A stretch of 64,000 bases of DNA, taken from contig NZ_JOJL01000030.1 in the NCBI RefSeq assembly GCF_000721705.1, positions 1-64,000 of the forward strand, read 5' to 3'. Positions 1-9,115 of this stretch are shown one piece after another (positions within the stretch are counted from its first letter, which is position 1; the number at the start of each line of letters is the position of its first letter). This DNA is from Actinoplanes subtropicus. GTDB taxonomy: Bacteria; Actinomycetota; Actinomycetes; Mycobacteriales; Micromonosporaceae. Under the pieces are notes generated by a model. It saw only the letters and a program-made list of their open reading frames with translations. It was not told where the DNA came from and ran no database searches. The translations under genes were made by a program, and so were the position numbers.

Positions 1-62
1 AGCAGGAATACCAGCGCACCCACACCAGCCGCTACCAGCATCAATACGACCTCGCCGCCTGA
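1..62 (+). CDS. 3' end of a gene cut by the window edge
   Basis: In frame 3 about 19 codons run from the window edge to a TGA at 60-62, ending ...HQYDLAA. The residue mix (Q, Y, R, H) looks like real coding sequence, but it is too short to assign a family. A hairpin follows at 130-160, as expected behind a gene end. This could equally be chance open frame. Confidence 0.3.
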   Translation, partial: QEYQRTHTSRYQHQYDLAA

Positions 63-556
63 CCAAGATCGAGAAAGTCACTCAGCGCAAAACGCACCCA
101 TCCACCGGTAAGGATGGGCTCGGTTGATCCTGGCCGGACGTCACGAGGCGTCCGGGCCAGAACTGGCCAACTGACGCCACAAACGGATCTAACGGATAGA
201 AAACGCCCGAATGTGGGCGATGGCTCTGACGACGGTGACGTACGCCGAGCGGGGTGCCAATAGCCTCACGAACCATCAGGCGGATGACGTCCGACACGAT
301 GCCAGGTAACGCGCCCTGGGCGAGCTATGCCAGCCGGAAGGTTGCCTCGACGCGTAGTCGTCGACCGACCACGGTCTGATTTTGCAGATCTACAGTGTGC
401 CCCCGGCGGGAGCCAGAACGGATCTGCGACGCCCTGTCCGGTTGACAAACCGCGTCAGCATCGCCTGATCCATGACCAGGAAGGGCGGAAGCGCAGATCG
501 TGCTCTCGTGCGCCCGTCTGTGCGAGGACACGACTCAAGGGACGATCCCCATCTGA
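63..556. other. gene-poor stretch between the left-edge gene and the LacI gene
   Basis: Only short, overlapping open frames on both strands occur here and none has recognisable family residues. Apart from the hairpin at 130-160 I see nothing I can support. It may contain old gene debris. Confidence 0.4.
130..160. terminator. hairpin, possible terminator of the left-edge gene
   Basis: CTGGCC-GGACG pairs with CGTCC-GGGCCAG: eleven pairs with a one-base bulge around an eight-base loop. There is no clear U-tract, which is common for actinomycete terminators. It sits about 70 nt behind the stop at 62. Confidence 0.45.
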
Positions 557-1573
557 TCAGGAGCGTGCGGGTCCGGTGGTTCCGCGTACGCGGAGGGTTC
601 CTTCGAATAGCTTTTGGGTGTTGGGGCCGGGTTGGCCTTCGAGGCGGTTGATGAGGACCTCGACGCCCTGGCGGCCCATCTCGTGTTCGTCGGCGCTGAT
701 GGTGGTGATGGCGGGTACCGCCATGAGCGCGGCTTGTTCGGACATGGCGACGGCGACGATGGACAGGTCGTCGGGCACGCGCAGCCCGCGTTCGAGGGCG
801 CCGGCCATGACTCCGGGAACGGCTTGCTCATTGAGGGCGAGGACTGCGGTGAGCTGGGGATGCCGGTCGAGCAGGTGGTTGATCAGCGCCGTGCCCGCAG
901 GTGCGGTGGAATCGCAGGTCACGGCCGTCAGGTCGAGACCCAGTTGGGCGGCTGAGCGCTGTGCGGCCCGCTGGGTGCGGATCGCTCCGGAGAGTCCCAT
1001 CTCGAGGATCGGCGCGGCCTGGTTGACGAGCGCGACGTGTCGGTGTCCCAGGTCGGTCAGGTGGTGCAGGGCGTCGTGGACGCACTGGTCGAAGTCGGTG
1101 TCGACCCAGTCCGTTTCGGTGGCCTGGTCGGTCCGGCCGATCATCGCGAAGGGGACGTCCGCTTCGGTGAGAACGGCGATCCGGGGGTCGTCCATCCGGA
1201 CCTCCATGAGCAGTACGCCGTCGAGTAGTCCCTGTCCGACGAGGGTGCGCAGGGAGGCGAGGGAGTCGATCTCGGTGGTCCAGAGCAGCAGGTGGTAGCC
1301 CAGCGACTGGGCGTGGTCGGAGGCGCCGAGGATGTAACCGAGGCTGCTGATGTCGATGCCTCGGCCCTGGCCGGGGAACACCAAGGCGATGATCTTGCTG
1401 CGGCGGCCGCGGAGGCTGCGGGCCATGAGGTTGGGGGTGTACTTCAGCTCGGCCATTGCCGCCTCGATGCGCGCCCGGGTCTCGGCGGAGACCGGGCGGG
1501 TGCCGTTGAGGGCGTAGGACACGGTGCTGACGGACACCCCTGCCAGCCGGGCGACGTCCACCATCGTGTTCAC
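557..1573 (-). CDS. LacI-family transcriptional regulator of the adjacent sugar regulon
   Basis: A DNA-binding repressor of about 338 residues. The N-terminal helix-turn-helix and hinge helix (residues 4-60, beginning VDVARLAGVSVSTVSYALNG) are followed by a periplasmic-binding-type sugar-sensing domain up to the C-terminus. The GTG at 1573 lies about 6 nt behind GGGAG; an ATG three codons in (1564) is the alternative, and the longer frame to 1633 adds residues atypical for the family. It is divergent from the sugar-binding lipoprotein at 1893, and the shared 320-nt gap holds CGAAACG-type palindromes as expected for LacI operators. I infer that it represses the ABC transporter-glycosidase genes to the right and is released by a sugar I cannot name. 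Confidence 0.9.
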   Translation of the reverse strand: MNTMVDVARLAGVSVSTVSYALNGTRPVSAETRARIEAAMAELKYTPNLMARSLRGRRSKIIALVFPGQGRGIDISSLGYILGASDHAQSLGYHLLLWTTEIDSLASLRTLVGQGLLDGVLLMEVRMDDPRIAVLTEADVPFAMIGRTDQATETDWVDTDFDQCVHDALHHLTDLGHRHVALVNQAAPILEMGLSGAIRTQRAAQRSAAQLGLDLTAVTCDSTAPAGTALINHLLDRHPQLTAVLALNEQAVPGVMAGALERGLRVPDDLSIVAVAMSEQAALMAVPAITTISADEHEMGRQGVEVLINRLEGQPGPNTQKLFEGTLRVRGTTGPARS

Positions 1574-1652
1574 GTCCGCTCCCGTTCCCCTCGCACCGTG
1601 AGCGCACCTCGCTGATCTGCGCCCAGCTTTCACCGGCCTGGATCGCGACGCG

Positions 1653-1669
1653 GTCCAAACGTTTCGACG
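1653..1669. promoter_or_regulatory. LacI-type operator near the regulator's own start
   Basis: The bases CCAAACGTTTCGACG contain the near-palindrome CAAACGTTTCG, matching the AAACGTTT core of many LacI-family operators. It lies about 85 nt upstream of the LacI start, suggesting autoregulation. Confidence 0.5.
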
Positions 1670-1776
1670 ACTCTAGCAGCGCCCCTCCGTCATCCCAGAT
1701 GCAGGCATTTCACCGCACCTCCGTCCATCGCGCCGACCTCAAGATAACGAACAGGTAACGGCCGGATCGGCCTCCG

Positions 1777-1806
1777 TTGACACTCTCAGGCCGCTCCTCG
1801 TAACTT
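1777..1806 (+). promoter_or_regulatory. probable promoter of the sugar ABC operon
   Basis: TTGACA at 1777-1782 and TAACTT at 1801-1806 with an 18-nt spacer make a plausible vegetative promoter. The operator pair starts 2 nt further on, so repressor binding would block transcription. The -10 element is imperfect. Confidence 0.45.
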
Positions 1807-1807
1807 C

Positions 1808-1835
1808 GTCGAAACGTCTAGTCGAAACGTTTTGA
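1808..1835. promoter_or_regulatory. LacI-type operator pair before the sugar-binding gene
   Basis: GTCGAAACGTCT at 1808-1819 is followed by the near-perfect palindrome TCGAAACGTTTTGA at 1822-1835. A further CGTTTCGATG lies at 1841-1850. All share the CGAAACG half-site with the operator at 1653, which links them to the same regulator. Confidence 0.6.
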
Positions 1836-1892
1836 CACATCGTTTCGATGCTGCTGGCGCGGGTGCTCGCAGCTCTTCGGAGGAGGTCCGAC

Positions 1893-3191
1893 ATGCTCAT
1901 GAGAAGTCGGCTGAGCGGCGCTGTCGCGCTCGCGGCAGCCGTGACGCTTGCGCTGAGCGCCTGCGGTTCGGGCGGTGCCAGCGGTGGCGACGGCAAGACA
2001 TTCACGGTGTGGTGGTACGAGGACGCCGGCAACCCCCAGGACGCGGCGTGGCAGGACGCGCTGAAGGACTTCCAGGCTGCCCACCCGGACGTCAAGGTCA
2101 AGTTCGAGCGGAAGGTCTGGCAACAGATCCAGGACGCCGGCGCGATGATCCTGAACTCCAACGACGTTCCCGACCTGCTGGAGTACAACAAGGGCAACGC
2201 GACCGCCGGCGCTGTCTCCGCCAAGGGCCTGCTCACCGACCTGACCGCGGAGGCAGCCAAGCAGGGCTGGGACAAGACCGCCGGTTCGGCGCTCACGGTG
2301 GGCACGTACGACAGCAAGGGGCTCATGGGCCCGGGCAAGGTGTACGGGATTCCCTCGTACGGTGAGTACGTCAGCTTCGCCTACAACAAGGACATGTTCG
2401 CCAAGTACGGCGTGACAGTGCCGACCACCATGGACCAGTTGGTCGCCGCCTTCGAGACGTTCAAGGCGAAGGGGATCACGCCGCTGGCCGAGAGCGCAGG
2501 CGACTACCCGGCGCAGCACCTGCTCTGGGGGCTCGCCGTGGCCAAAGCCGACCGGAACTGGTTGAACGGGTACTTCGGGCTGAAGGCGCCGCTGGACACC
2601 AGCGCGGCCAGCCCTCTCACCCAGGCCGCCCAGACGCTGGCCGACTGGACCGCGAAGGGCTACATCGACAAGAAGTCGACGGGCCTGAAGGCCGAGGACG
2701 CCTGGGACCAGTTCCGCTCCGGCAAGGCCCCGATCACCTACGCCGGCACGTGGATGGTCGGCGACTTCAAGGAGAAGATCAAGTCGTTCCAGTGGGGTCA
2801 GTTCCTGATGCCCGGCTCGGGGATCAGCGCGGGCTCCGGCGGCAACATCTGGGTGGTGCCGACCAAGGCCGGGAACAAAGACCTGGCGTACGACTTCATC
2901 AAGCTCACGATGGACACCAAGCGGCAGAACCTGATGGCCAACGCCGGCGGCGTCGCACTCGCCGCGGACCCGGCCGCGGTCACCGACCCGGTCGGCAAGC
3001 AGGTGAACGAGACCTTCGCCAAGCTGGCCTCCTCCGACGGGCTGGGCCTCTACGGCGACTGGCCGGTGCCCAACTTCTACCAAGTGATCTTCTCGAACAC
3101 CCAGACACTGGTCGGCGGCAGCCAAACCCCGGCGCAATTCATGGAGCAGCTCAAGAAACCGTACGACCAGGTGCAGTCCTCCGTCGGCTGA
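1893..3191 (+). CDS. ABC sugar transporter substrate-binding lipoprotein
   Basis: Extracytoplasmic solute-binding protein (family 1, sugar type) of about 432 residues that delivers an oligosaccharide to the two permeases downstream. A lipoprotein signal peptide ends LALSAC with lipidated Cys24; the mature part begins with a Gly/Ser linker and FTVWWYEDAG, and internal YGIPSYGEYVSFAYNKDMF is typical of the family. The start is the ATG behind GGAGGAGGT at 1878-1886; a longer frame from 1848 would bury the signal peptide. First gene of an operon under LacI-type operators. No ATPase gene is present, so a shared MsmK/MsiK-type ATPase elsewhere presumably energises uptake. Confidence 0.93.
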   Translation: MLMRSRLSGAVALAAAVTLALSACGSGGASGGDGKTFTVWWYEDAGNPQDAAWQDALKDFQAAHPDVKVKFERKVWQQIQDAGAMILNSNDVPDLLEYNKGNATAGAVSAKGLLTDLTAEAAKQGWDKTAGSALTVGTYDSKGLMGPGKVYGIPSYGEYVSFAYNKDMFAKYGVTVPTTMDQLVAAFETFKAKGITPLAESAGDYPAQHLLWGLAVAKADRNWLNGYFGLKAPLDTSAASPLTQAAQTLADWTAKGYIDKKSTGLKAEDAWDQFRSGKAPITYAGTWMVGDFKEKIKSFQWGQFLMPGSGISAGSGGNIWVVPTKAGNKDLAYDFIKLTMDTKRQNLMANAGGVALAADPAAVTDPVGKQVNETFAKLASSDGLGLYGDWPVPNFYQVIFSNTQTLVGGSQTPAQFMEQLKKPYDQVQSSVG

Positions 3192-3195
3192 GTCC

Positions 3196-3235
3196 GCACG
3201 GCGGGGACCCGGTGTGATCCGTGTCCCCGCCGTGC
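3196..3235 (+). promoter_or_regulatory. strong intercistronic hairpin between binding protein and permease genes
   Basis: GCACGGCGGGGAC (3196-3208) pairs perfectly with GTCCCCGCCGTGC (3223-3235) over 13 bp with a 14-nt loop. It begins 5 nt after the stop codon. Such structures between binding-protein and permease genes commonly attenuate or stabilise upstream mRNA so that more binding protein than permease is made. That role is inferred here. Confidence 0.65.
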
Positions 3236-3261
3236 CCAAGCGCCTCCCGAGGAGGGCCGCC

Positions 3262-4161
3262 ATGTCCACCGCCCCGCTGTCTCACGCCGCCCGCAAGGGC
3301 TACCTGCGCTACCTGGCTCCGGGCGCGCTCGGCTTCGCCGTCGTGGTCCTGGTGCCGTTCGTGATGAACATCGCCATCAGCTTCACCGCCTGGTCCGGGA
3401 TCGGCACGCCCACCTTTACCGGCCTCGACAACTACCAGCGACTCATCCACGACGAGATGTTCTGGTCCGCCTTCGCGCACAGCATCTGGTTCATCGTCGC
3501 GATGGCGATCGTGCCGACCGCGCTGGCGCTCGTGCTGGCCGCCGGCCTGTTCGACTACCTCGAGCCCCGCTTCGGGCCGCGGGTCTCCAGCGCCCTGCGG
3601 GCCGGTTTCTACCTGCCCCAGGTCCTGCCGGTCGCCGTGGCGGGCATCGTGTGGAGCTGGATCCTCACTCCCTACGGCGCCCTCAACGGCGTCCTGCAGA
3701 AGGTCGGGATCGCCGATCCACCGAACTGGCTGGGCGACACCTCGTGGGCGATGCCTTCGGTCATGCTGGTCCTGGTCTGGATGCAGCTCGGCTACGGGTT
3801 GGTCATCTTCATGGCCGGCATGGCCCGCATCGACCCGCAGTTCCACGAGGCCGCCGAACTGGACGGCGCGTCCTGGCTGACCCGCTTCCGCCACGTCACC
3901 GTCCCGCAGATGCGGCCCGAGATCTTCGTCGTGCTGCTCACCACGACGATCGCCGCCCTGAAGGTCTTCGGGCCGGTCTTCGTGCTGACCAAGGGCGGCC
4001 CGGGCGACGCGACCAATGTGCCGTCCTATTACTCGTACTCCAACTTCTTCGGAAACCTTCAGGTCGGCTACGGGTCCGCGATCGCCACCGCCCTCACCGT
4101 GGTGGTCATCGCCTTGACCGTCGTCTTCATCAAGATTCAGTCCAAGGCCGAAGGGGCGTAG
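3262..4161 (+). CDS. ABC sugar transporter permease (MalF type)
   Basis: Inner-membrane permease of about 299 residues with six predicted membrane segments (first at about residues 20-42) and the cytoplasmic EAA loop near residues 205-225 (EAAELDGASWLTRFRHVTVP), which docks the ATPase. The ATG at 3262 follows GAGGAGGG; the longer frame from 3214 adds a basic leader without a ribosome site and overlaps the hairpin. It forms a heterodimer with the product of the next gene, which starts 6 nt after this stop. Confidence 0.93.
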   Translation: MSTAPLSHAARKGYLRYLAPGALGFAVVVLVPFVMNIAISFTAWSGIGTPTFTGLDNYQRLIHDEMFWSAFAHSIWFIVAMAIVPTALALVLAAGLFDYLEPRFGPRVSSALRAGFYLPQVLPVAVAGIVWSWILTPYGALNGVLQKVGIADPPNWLGDTSWAMPSVMLVLVWMQLGYGLVIFMAGMARIDPQFHEAAELDGASWLTRFRHVTVPQMRPEIFVVLLTTTIAALKVFGPVFVLTKGGPGDATNVPSYYSYSNFFGNLQVGYGSAIATALTVVVIALTVVFIKIQSKAEGA

Positions 4162-4166
4162 CAGCA

Positions 4167-5096
4167 ATGGCCCTCACCACAAAAGTGGCGCCGCCCGCCA
4201 CCGCCGCCCGCCCCCGCCGGCGCGGACGCCGGCCCGGTGCGGCCACCGATCGAGCCGGGTCCGCATCGCGGCACCGGCGCGGCATCACCCGCTGGATCGT
4301 GCTGACCCTGCTCGTCGTGACGATGTTGGTCACGCTCTTCCCGTTCTTCATGGCCGCGATCAACGCGATCAAGACGGTCGGGGACTACACCGCGCACGGA
4401 CCGCTGGCCCTGCCGCGCTCGTTCGACCTCACCGCGATCAAAGACTTCTGGCGCAACGTCGACTACACGAACAAGCTGTTCAACAGCATCCTGATCAGCG
4501 GTTCGGTCGCCGTCCTGGGCACCGCGATCAGCCTGCTCAACGCCTACGCTCTCGGTATCGGCCGGATCAAGGCACGCAAGGCCCTGCTGGTAACCCTGCT
4601 GCTGGCCACCACCATCCCGCAGGAAGCGCTCATCTATCCGCTCTACTACCTGGCCAAGGCCGTCGACCTGTACGACACCCGACTCGTCGTGATCATCATC
4701 AGCTCGGTGATGTCCAGCGCGTTCGGCACGTACCTGCTCGCCTCGGTGCTGTCCACCTTCCCACCGGAAATCCTCGAAGCCGCGCGCATCGACGGTGCCG
4801 GGCGCTGGCAGGTACTGCGCCACGTCGTCGTGCCGGTCATCCGGCCGACATTGGCCGTCCTGATGACGCTCTTCTTCATCTGGACCTGGAACGACTTCTT
4901 CCTGCCCCTGATCATGCTCGTGTCCAACGACAACCAGACCGCGTCAGTGGCCCTGGGTAGCCTGCAAGGCCAGTACACCAGCTCACCCACCAGCCTCGCC
5001 GCGGCCTCCCTGCTGGGCATCCTGCCCGCCGTCGTGTTCTTCCTGATCTTCCAGCGCACGCTGACCCGCGGCGCTGTCGCCGGAGCCGTCAGATGA
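4167..5096 (+). CDS. ABC sugar transporter permease (MalG type)
   Basis: Second membrane subunit, about 309 residues. A long basic N-terminus rich in Arg and Pro (residues 10-45) precedes six membrane segments; the EAA loop reads EAARIDGAGRWQVLRHVVVP near residues 205-225. The start ATG at 4167 lies 6 nt behind the previous gene with no clear ribosome site, suggesting translational coupling. Its TGA overlaps the ATG of the GH3 gene (ATGA, 5093-5096), tying uptake to intracellular hydrolysis. Confidence 0.93.
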   Translation: MALTTKVAPPATAARPRRRGRRPGAATDRAGSASRHRRGITRWIVLTLLVVTMLVTLFPFFMAAINAIKTVGDYTAHGPLALPRSFDLTAIKDFWRNVDYTNKLFNSILISGSVAVLGTAISLLNAYALGIGRIKARKALLVTLLLATTIPQEALIYPLYYLAKAVDLYDTRLVVIIISSVMSSAFGTYLLASVLSTFPPEILEAARIDGAGRWQVLRHVVVPVIRPTLAVLMTLFFIWTWNDFFLPLIMLVSNDNQTASVALGSLQGQYTSSPTSLAAASLLGILPAVVFFLIFQRTLTRGAVAGAVR

Positions 5097-7378
5097 TCTT
5101 CGACGCCAGTGGCCGCACCTCACCGGGCGGTGCTCTGTCCGGGGAGGAGGTCTTCCGCGACGCCGGCCGAAGCGTGGCCGAACGGGTGGAGGACCTGCTC
5201 TCCCGCATGACCCTCGGCGAGAAGCTGGGCCAGATGATGCTGCTCGACGCCCGGCAGGACCTGCCCGACGCGATCCTCGACAAGCATGCGGGCGCGATCC
5301 TGCACGCCTCACCGACCCGGATCCACCAGGCCCACGAACTGGTCGAGCGGACGCGACTGCGCATCCCGTTGCTGGTCGCCGAGGACTGCATCCACGGCCA
5401 CTCGTTCTGGCCCGGCGCCACCATCTTCCCCGTCCAACTGGCGCTGGCCGCCACATTTGACCCCACGCTGGTGCAGCTAGTAGCGCGGGTCACGGCCGTC
5501 GAAGCCGCCGCCACCGGCATCCACTGGGTCTTCTCACCGACGTTGTGCATCGCCCGTGACCCCCGCTGGGGACGCGTCAACGAAACCTTCGGAGAAGACC
5601 TGCACCTCATCTCCGAACTCGGCGCCGCCATGATCCGCGGCTATCAGGGAGACAGGCTGTCCGACCGGGATGCGGTCCTGGCCTGCGCCAAGCACTTCGC
5701 CGGCTACTCCGAGACCCAAGGCGGTCGCGACGCCAGCGAGGCGGACATCAGCCGGCGGAAGCTGCGCGCCTGGTTCCTCCCGCCGTTCGAGCGTGCCGTC
5801 CGCGAGGGATGCCGGACCGTCATGACCGGCTACCAGGCGATCGACGGTGTCCCGGTCACCGCGAACACTTGGCTGCTGCGCGACGTTCTGCGCGGTGAAT
5901 GGGGCTTCGACGGGACCGTGGTCACCGACTGGGACAACGTGGGACGGATGGTCTGGGAGCAGCAGATCCGCGCCGACATCACCGACGCGGCGACCGCCGC
6001 CGTGCAGGCCGGCAACGACGTCGCGATGACCACGCCGACGTTCGCCGACGGCGCTGAAACAGCCGTACACCGAGGTCTGATCGAGCAAACTCAGCTCGAC
6101 GACGCCGTCCGCAACATCCTGCGGCTCAAGTTCGAGCTGGGCCTGTTCGAGGATGCCCGGCTGCCCCCGCCGCAGCGTCAGCGGCAGATCGGCGCCGAAA
6201 CGCACACCTCCGTGAACCTCCAGACGGCACGCCGATCCCTCGTGCTGCTGCGCAACAACGGAACTCTCCCGCTCGACTACCGCGCCGCACGCCTGCGCGT
6301 GGCCGTGATCGGGCCGAACGCCGACAACGCCCAAGGCCAGCTCGGTGACTGGGCCGGGTCGAGCGGCCAGATCGACTGGATGCCGCAGGGCCACCCACGG
6401 GAAGCCATTCAGACGGTCCTGGACGGATTGCGGTCGGTGGCACCCACCGGCTGGGAGATCGGCTACGCGCGCGGTGCCGACATCGTCGAGCCCGTCGCCG
6501 GCCCGACGGGGATGCTCCTGCCCGACGGACAGCCCGCCCCCGCGCTCCCCACCCCCGCAGCGGTCGACCCCGCGCTCATCGACGAGGCGGTCCTGCTCGC
6601 CAAAGCCGCCGACCACGCGGTCGTGGTGGTCGGCGACGAAATCCTGCTCACCGGCGAAGGCCGCTCGACAGCAACGCTGGAACTGTTCGGCGCACAGATC
6701 GCGCTGCTGGACGCGGTCGCCGCCACCGGCACCCCGACCACGGTGGTGGTCATCAGCGGCAAGCCGCTGGTGCTGCCCGGCTCCGCCCTCAACGCCGACG
6801 CGCTGATCCAGGCATTCAGCCCCGGCATGCAGGGTGGACGCGCGATCGCCGAACTACTGCTCGGCCACATCGAACCGAGCGGACGCCTGCCCATCTCGAT
6901 CCCCCGCCACGCCGGACAGCTACCGGTCTTCTACAACACCGTGCGCGGCCAGCACGGAGACCGCTACGCCGACCTCACCCAGGAACCGCAATTCGTCTTC
7001 GGTGAAGGTCTGTCCTACACCGAGATCACCTACAGCGACCTGTCCATCCTCACCCCCGAGGTGACGCCCGACGATGCCGTCCGGGCCACCGTCCGGCTCA
7101 CCAACACCGGATCACGGCCCGCCCTGGAAACCGTCCAGGTGTACGTGCGCGACATCGTGACCTCCGCGACCTGGGCCGACCGTGAACTCAAGGCATACAA
7201 ACAGGTGTCCGTCGAACCCGGAACCACCCAAGAAGTGACCCTCTCAGTGCCGGCCGGCGCCTGTTCGATCGTGACCGCCGACGGGCGCCGCACCGTCGAG
7301 TTCGGCGCTTTCGAGCTACTCGTCGGCAAGTCCGCACGTCTCGCGCACCTGCTCGCGGCGCCCTTCTCCATCTCCTGA
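5093..7378 (+). CDS. glycoside hydrolase family 3 beta-glucosidase, cytoplasmic
   Basis: 761 residues without a signal peptide, so it probably cleaves beta-linked oligosaccharides after import. The GH3 TIM-barrel domain covers about residues 30-345 with the nucleophile Asp279 in VVTDWD; KHFAGY near residue 200 is the family's substrate-binding motif. The GH3 C-terminal alpha/beta domain follows (about 380-600), with a fibronectin III-like domain at the end (about 665-755). The ATG overlaps the permease stop. Bond specificity (beta-1,2, 1,3 or 1,4) cannot be read from sequence alone. Confidence 0.92.
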   Translation: MIFDASGRTSPGGALSGEEVFRDAGRSVAERVEDLLSRMTLGEKLGQMMLLDARQDLPDAILDKHAGAILHASPTRIHQAHELVERTRLRIPLLVAEDCIHGHSFWPGATIFPVQLALAATFDPTLVQLVARVTAVEAAATGIHWVFSPTLCIARDPRWGRVNETFGEDLHLISELGAAMIRGYQGDRLSDRDAVLACAKHFAGYSETQGGRDASEADISRRKLRAWFLPPFERAVREGCRTVMTGYQAIDGVPVTANTWLLRDVLRGEWGFDGTVVTDWDNVGRMVWEQQIRADITDAATAAVQAGNDVAMTTPTFADGAETAVHRGLIEQTQLDDAVRNILRLKFELGLFEDARLPPPQRQRQIGAETHTSVNLQTARRSLVLLRNNGTLPLDYRAARLRVAVIGPNADNAQGQLGDWAGSSGQIDWMPQGHPREAIQTVLDGLRSVAPTGWEIGYARGADIVEPVAGPTGMLLPDGQPAPALPTPAAVDPALIDEAVLLAKAADHAVVVVGDEILLTGEGRSTATLELFGAQIALLDAVAATGTPTTVVVISGKPLVLPGSALNADALIQAFSPGMQGGRAIAELLLGHIEPSGRLPISIPRHAGQLPVFYNTVRGQHGDRYADLTQEPQFVFGEGLSYTEITYSDLSILTPEVTPDDAVRATVRLTNTGSRPALETVQVYVRDIVTSATWADRELKAYKQVSVEPGTTQEVTLSVPAGACSIVTADGRRTVEFGAFELLVGKSARLAHLLAAPFSIS

Positions 7379-7465
7379 ACCGACTCCACCGAAGAAATGA
7401 CCGCCCACATCGCCACTGCCAACACCCGCGCACGGCATCCCCCTAGCCAGCAGAGAGAGGCACGC

Positions 7466-9115
7466 GTGCCCGACCCGACCGACACCCCCACCCAGACCAG
7501 CCCGTGGTGGCGAGACGCCGCGATCTACCAGGTGTACCTCCGCAGCTTCGCCGACGGCGACGGCGACGGCGTCGGCGACATCGCCGGCCTGCGATCGCGC
7601 CTGCCCTACCTGCGGGATCTCGGCGTCGATGCTCTCTGGATCACCCCCTGGTACCCGTCCCCGATGGCCGACGCCGGCTACGACGTGGCCGACTACCGCG
7701 ACATCGACCCGCTGTTCGGCACCCTGCCCGAGGCCGAGAAACTCGTCGACGAAGCCCACGAGCTCGGCCTGCGCGTGCTCATCGACCTGGTCCCCAACCA
7801 CAGCTCCGACCAGCACGCCTGGTTCAAGGCGGCGCTGGCCGCCAACCCCGGCTCGCCGGAACGCGCCCGCTACTGGTTCCGTCCCGGCCGCGGACCCCAC
7901 GGCGAGCAACCCCCCAACAACTGGTCCTCCCGCTTCGGCGGCCCCGCCTGGACCCGCGCCCACCCCAGCGACCCGCACGACACCGACTGGTACCTGCACC
8001 TGTTCACACCGCAACAACCGGACCTCAACTGGAACAACCCCGACGTTCGCGAGGAGTTCGAAGACGTCCTGCGGTTCTGGTTCGACCGAGGCGTCGACGG
8101 CTTCCGCATCGACGTCGCGCACGGCCTGGCCAAACACCCCGACCTACCCGACCTCGAGCACCCCGACGTCAACGGCAAAACCGTCATCCCCGCCGGCCAA
8201 CACCCGCACTGGGACCGCGACGAAGTCCCCGACATCTACCGCACCTGGCGCCAGGTCGCCGACGAATACCCCGGCGACCGCGCCTTCGTCGCCGAAGCCT
8301 GGGTCACCCACCCCGACCGGCTCACCCGCTACCTCGGCGATGGCGTCCTGCAAACCGCGTTCAACTTCGACTACCTCGAATGCCCCTGGGACACCACCCA
8401 GCTCCGGATCGTCATCGACACCACCCTCACCGCACACGCCGCCGTCGCCGCACCAGCAACCTGGGTGCTGTCCAACCACGACGTCGTCCGGCACGTGACC
8501 CGCTACGGCCGCGCCGAGACCAGCCTGCACGACGCCTGGCGCCTCCACGGCACCCCCACCGACCTCCAGTTGGGCACCCGCCGAGCCCGAGCCGCCGCCC
8601 TGCTCACCCTCGCCCTACCCGGCAACGCCTACATCTACCAAGGCGAAGAACTCGGCCTCTGGGAAATCGAAGACCTCCCCGAAGAGGTACTACAAGACCC
8701 CGCCCGCCTGCACAGCGGCCTGCTCCGCGACGGCTGCCGCGTCCCCTTGCCCTGGATCGGCAACCAACCACCCTTCGGCTTCACCACCGGTCCTGGCACA
8801 CCATGGCTACCCCAACCCGCCGCCTGGACCGACCACACCGCCGCAGCCGAGCAACACGACCCGGCATCCATGCTCACCCTCTACCGGGAAGCCCTGCGGA
8901 CGCGCCGCCGCCTCAACACCACCGCCGAGCAGACCATCACCTGGCGCGAAGCCCCACTCGGCGCGCTCGCCTTCGACCGCGGCCCCACTTGGCGATGCGT
9001 GGTCAACACCGGCACCCAGGACGTCCTGCTCACCGGGCAACTGCTGCTCGCCAGCGAACCACTCGACGACAACCGCATCCTCCCGCCCGACACCACGGCG
9101 TGGATCGCCCCGTAA
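7466..9115 (+). CDS. glycoside hydrolase family 13 alpha-glucosidase / oligo-1,6-glucosidase-like
   Basis: Cytoplasmic alpha-glucosidase of about 549 residues. It carries the four GH13 conserved regions: DLVPNHSS, GFRIDVAHGL with nucleophile Asp216, AEAWV with acid/base Glu277, and SNHDVV with Asp339. QVYLRSFADGDGDGVGDIAG is the usual N-terminus of the oligo-alpha-glucosidase subfamily. The GTG at 7466 follows AGAGAGG; the frame from 7397 adds unrelated residues. It is the last gene of the LacI regulon. Pairing an alpha- with a beta-glucosidase suggests a mixed-linkage or alternating glucan oligomer, or two substrates under one regulator. Confidence 0.92.
   Translation: MPDPTDTPTQTSPWWRDAAIYQVYLRSFADGDGDGVGDIAGLRSRLPYLRDLGVDALWITPWYPSPMADAGYDVADYRDIDPLFGTLPEAEKLVDEAHELGLRVLIDLVPNHSSDQHAWFKAALAANPGSPERARYWFRPGRGPHGEQPPNNWSSRFGGPAWTRAHPSDPHDTDWYLHLFTPQQPDLNWNNPDVREEFEDVLRFWFDRGVDGFRIDVAHGLAKHPDLPDLEHPDVNGKTVIPAGQHPHWDRDEVPDIYRTWRQVADEYPGDRAFVAEAWVTHPDRLTRYLGDGVLQTAFNFDYLECPWDTTQLRIVIDTTLTAHAAVAAPATWVLSNHDVVRHVTRYGRAETSLHDAWRLHGTPTDLQLGTRRARAAALLTLALPGNAYIYQGEELGLWEIEDLPEEVLQDPARLHSGLLRDGCRVPLPWIGNQPPFGFTTGPGTPWLPQPAAWTDHTAAAEQHDPASMLTLYREALRTRRRLNTTAEQTITWREAPLGALAFDRGPTWRCVVNTGTQDVLLTGQLLLASEPLDDNRILPPDTTAWIAP

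Noticed and set aside
327..1298. Long open frames on the strand opposite the LacI gene
   Set aside because: They mirror the LacI reading on the other strand with Arg/Ser-rich, family-less translations; GC-rich coding DNA routinely leaves antisense frames open.
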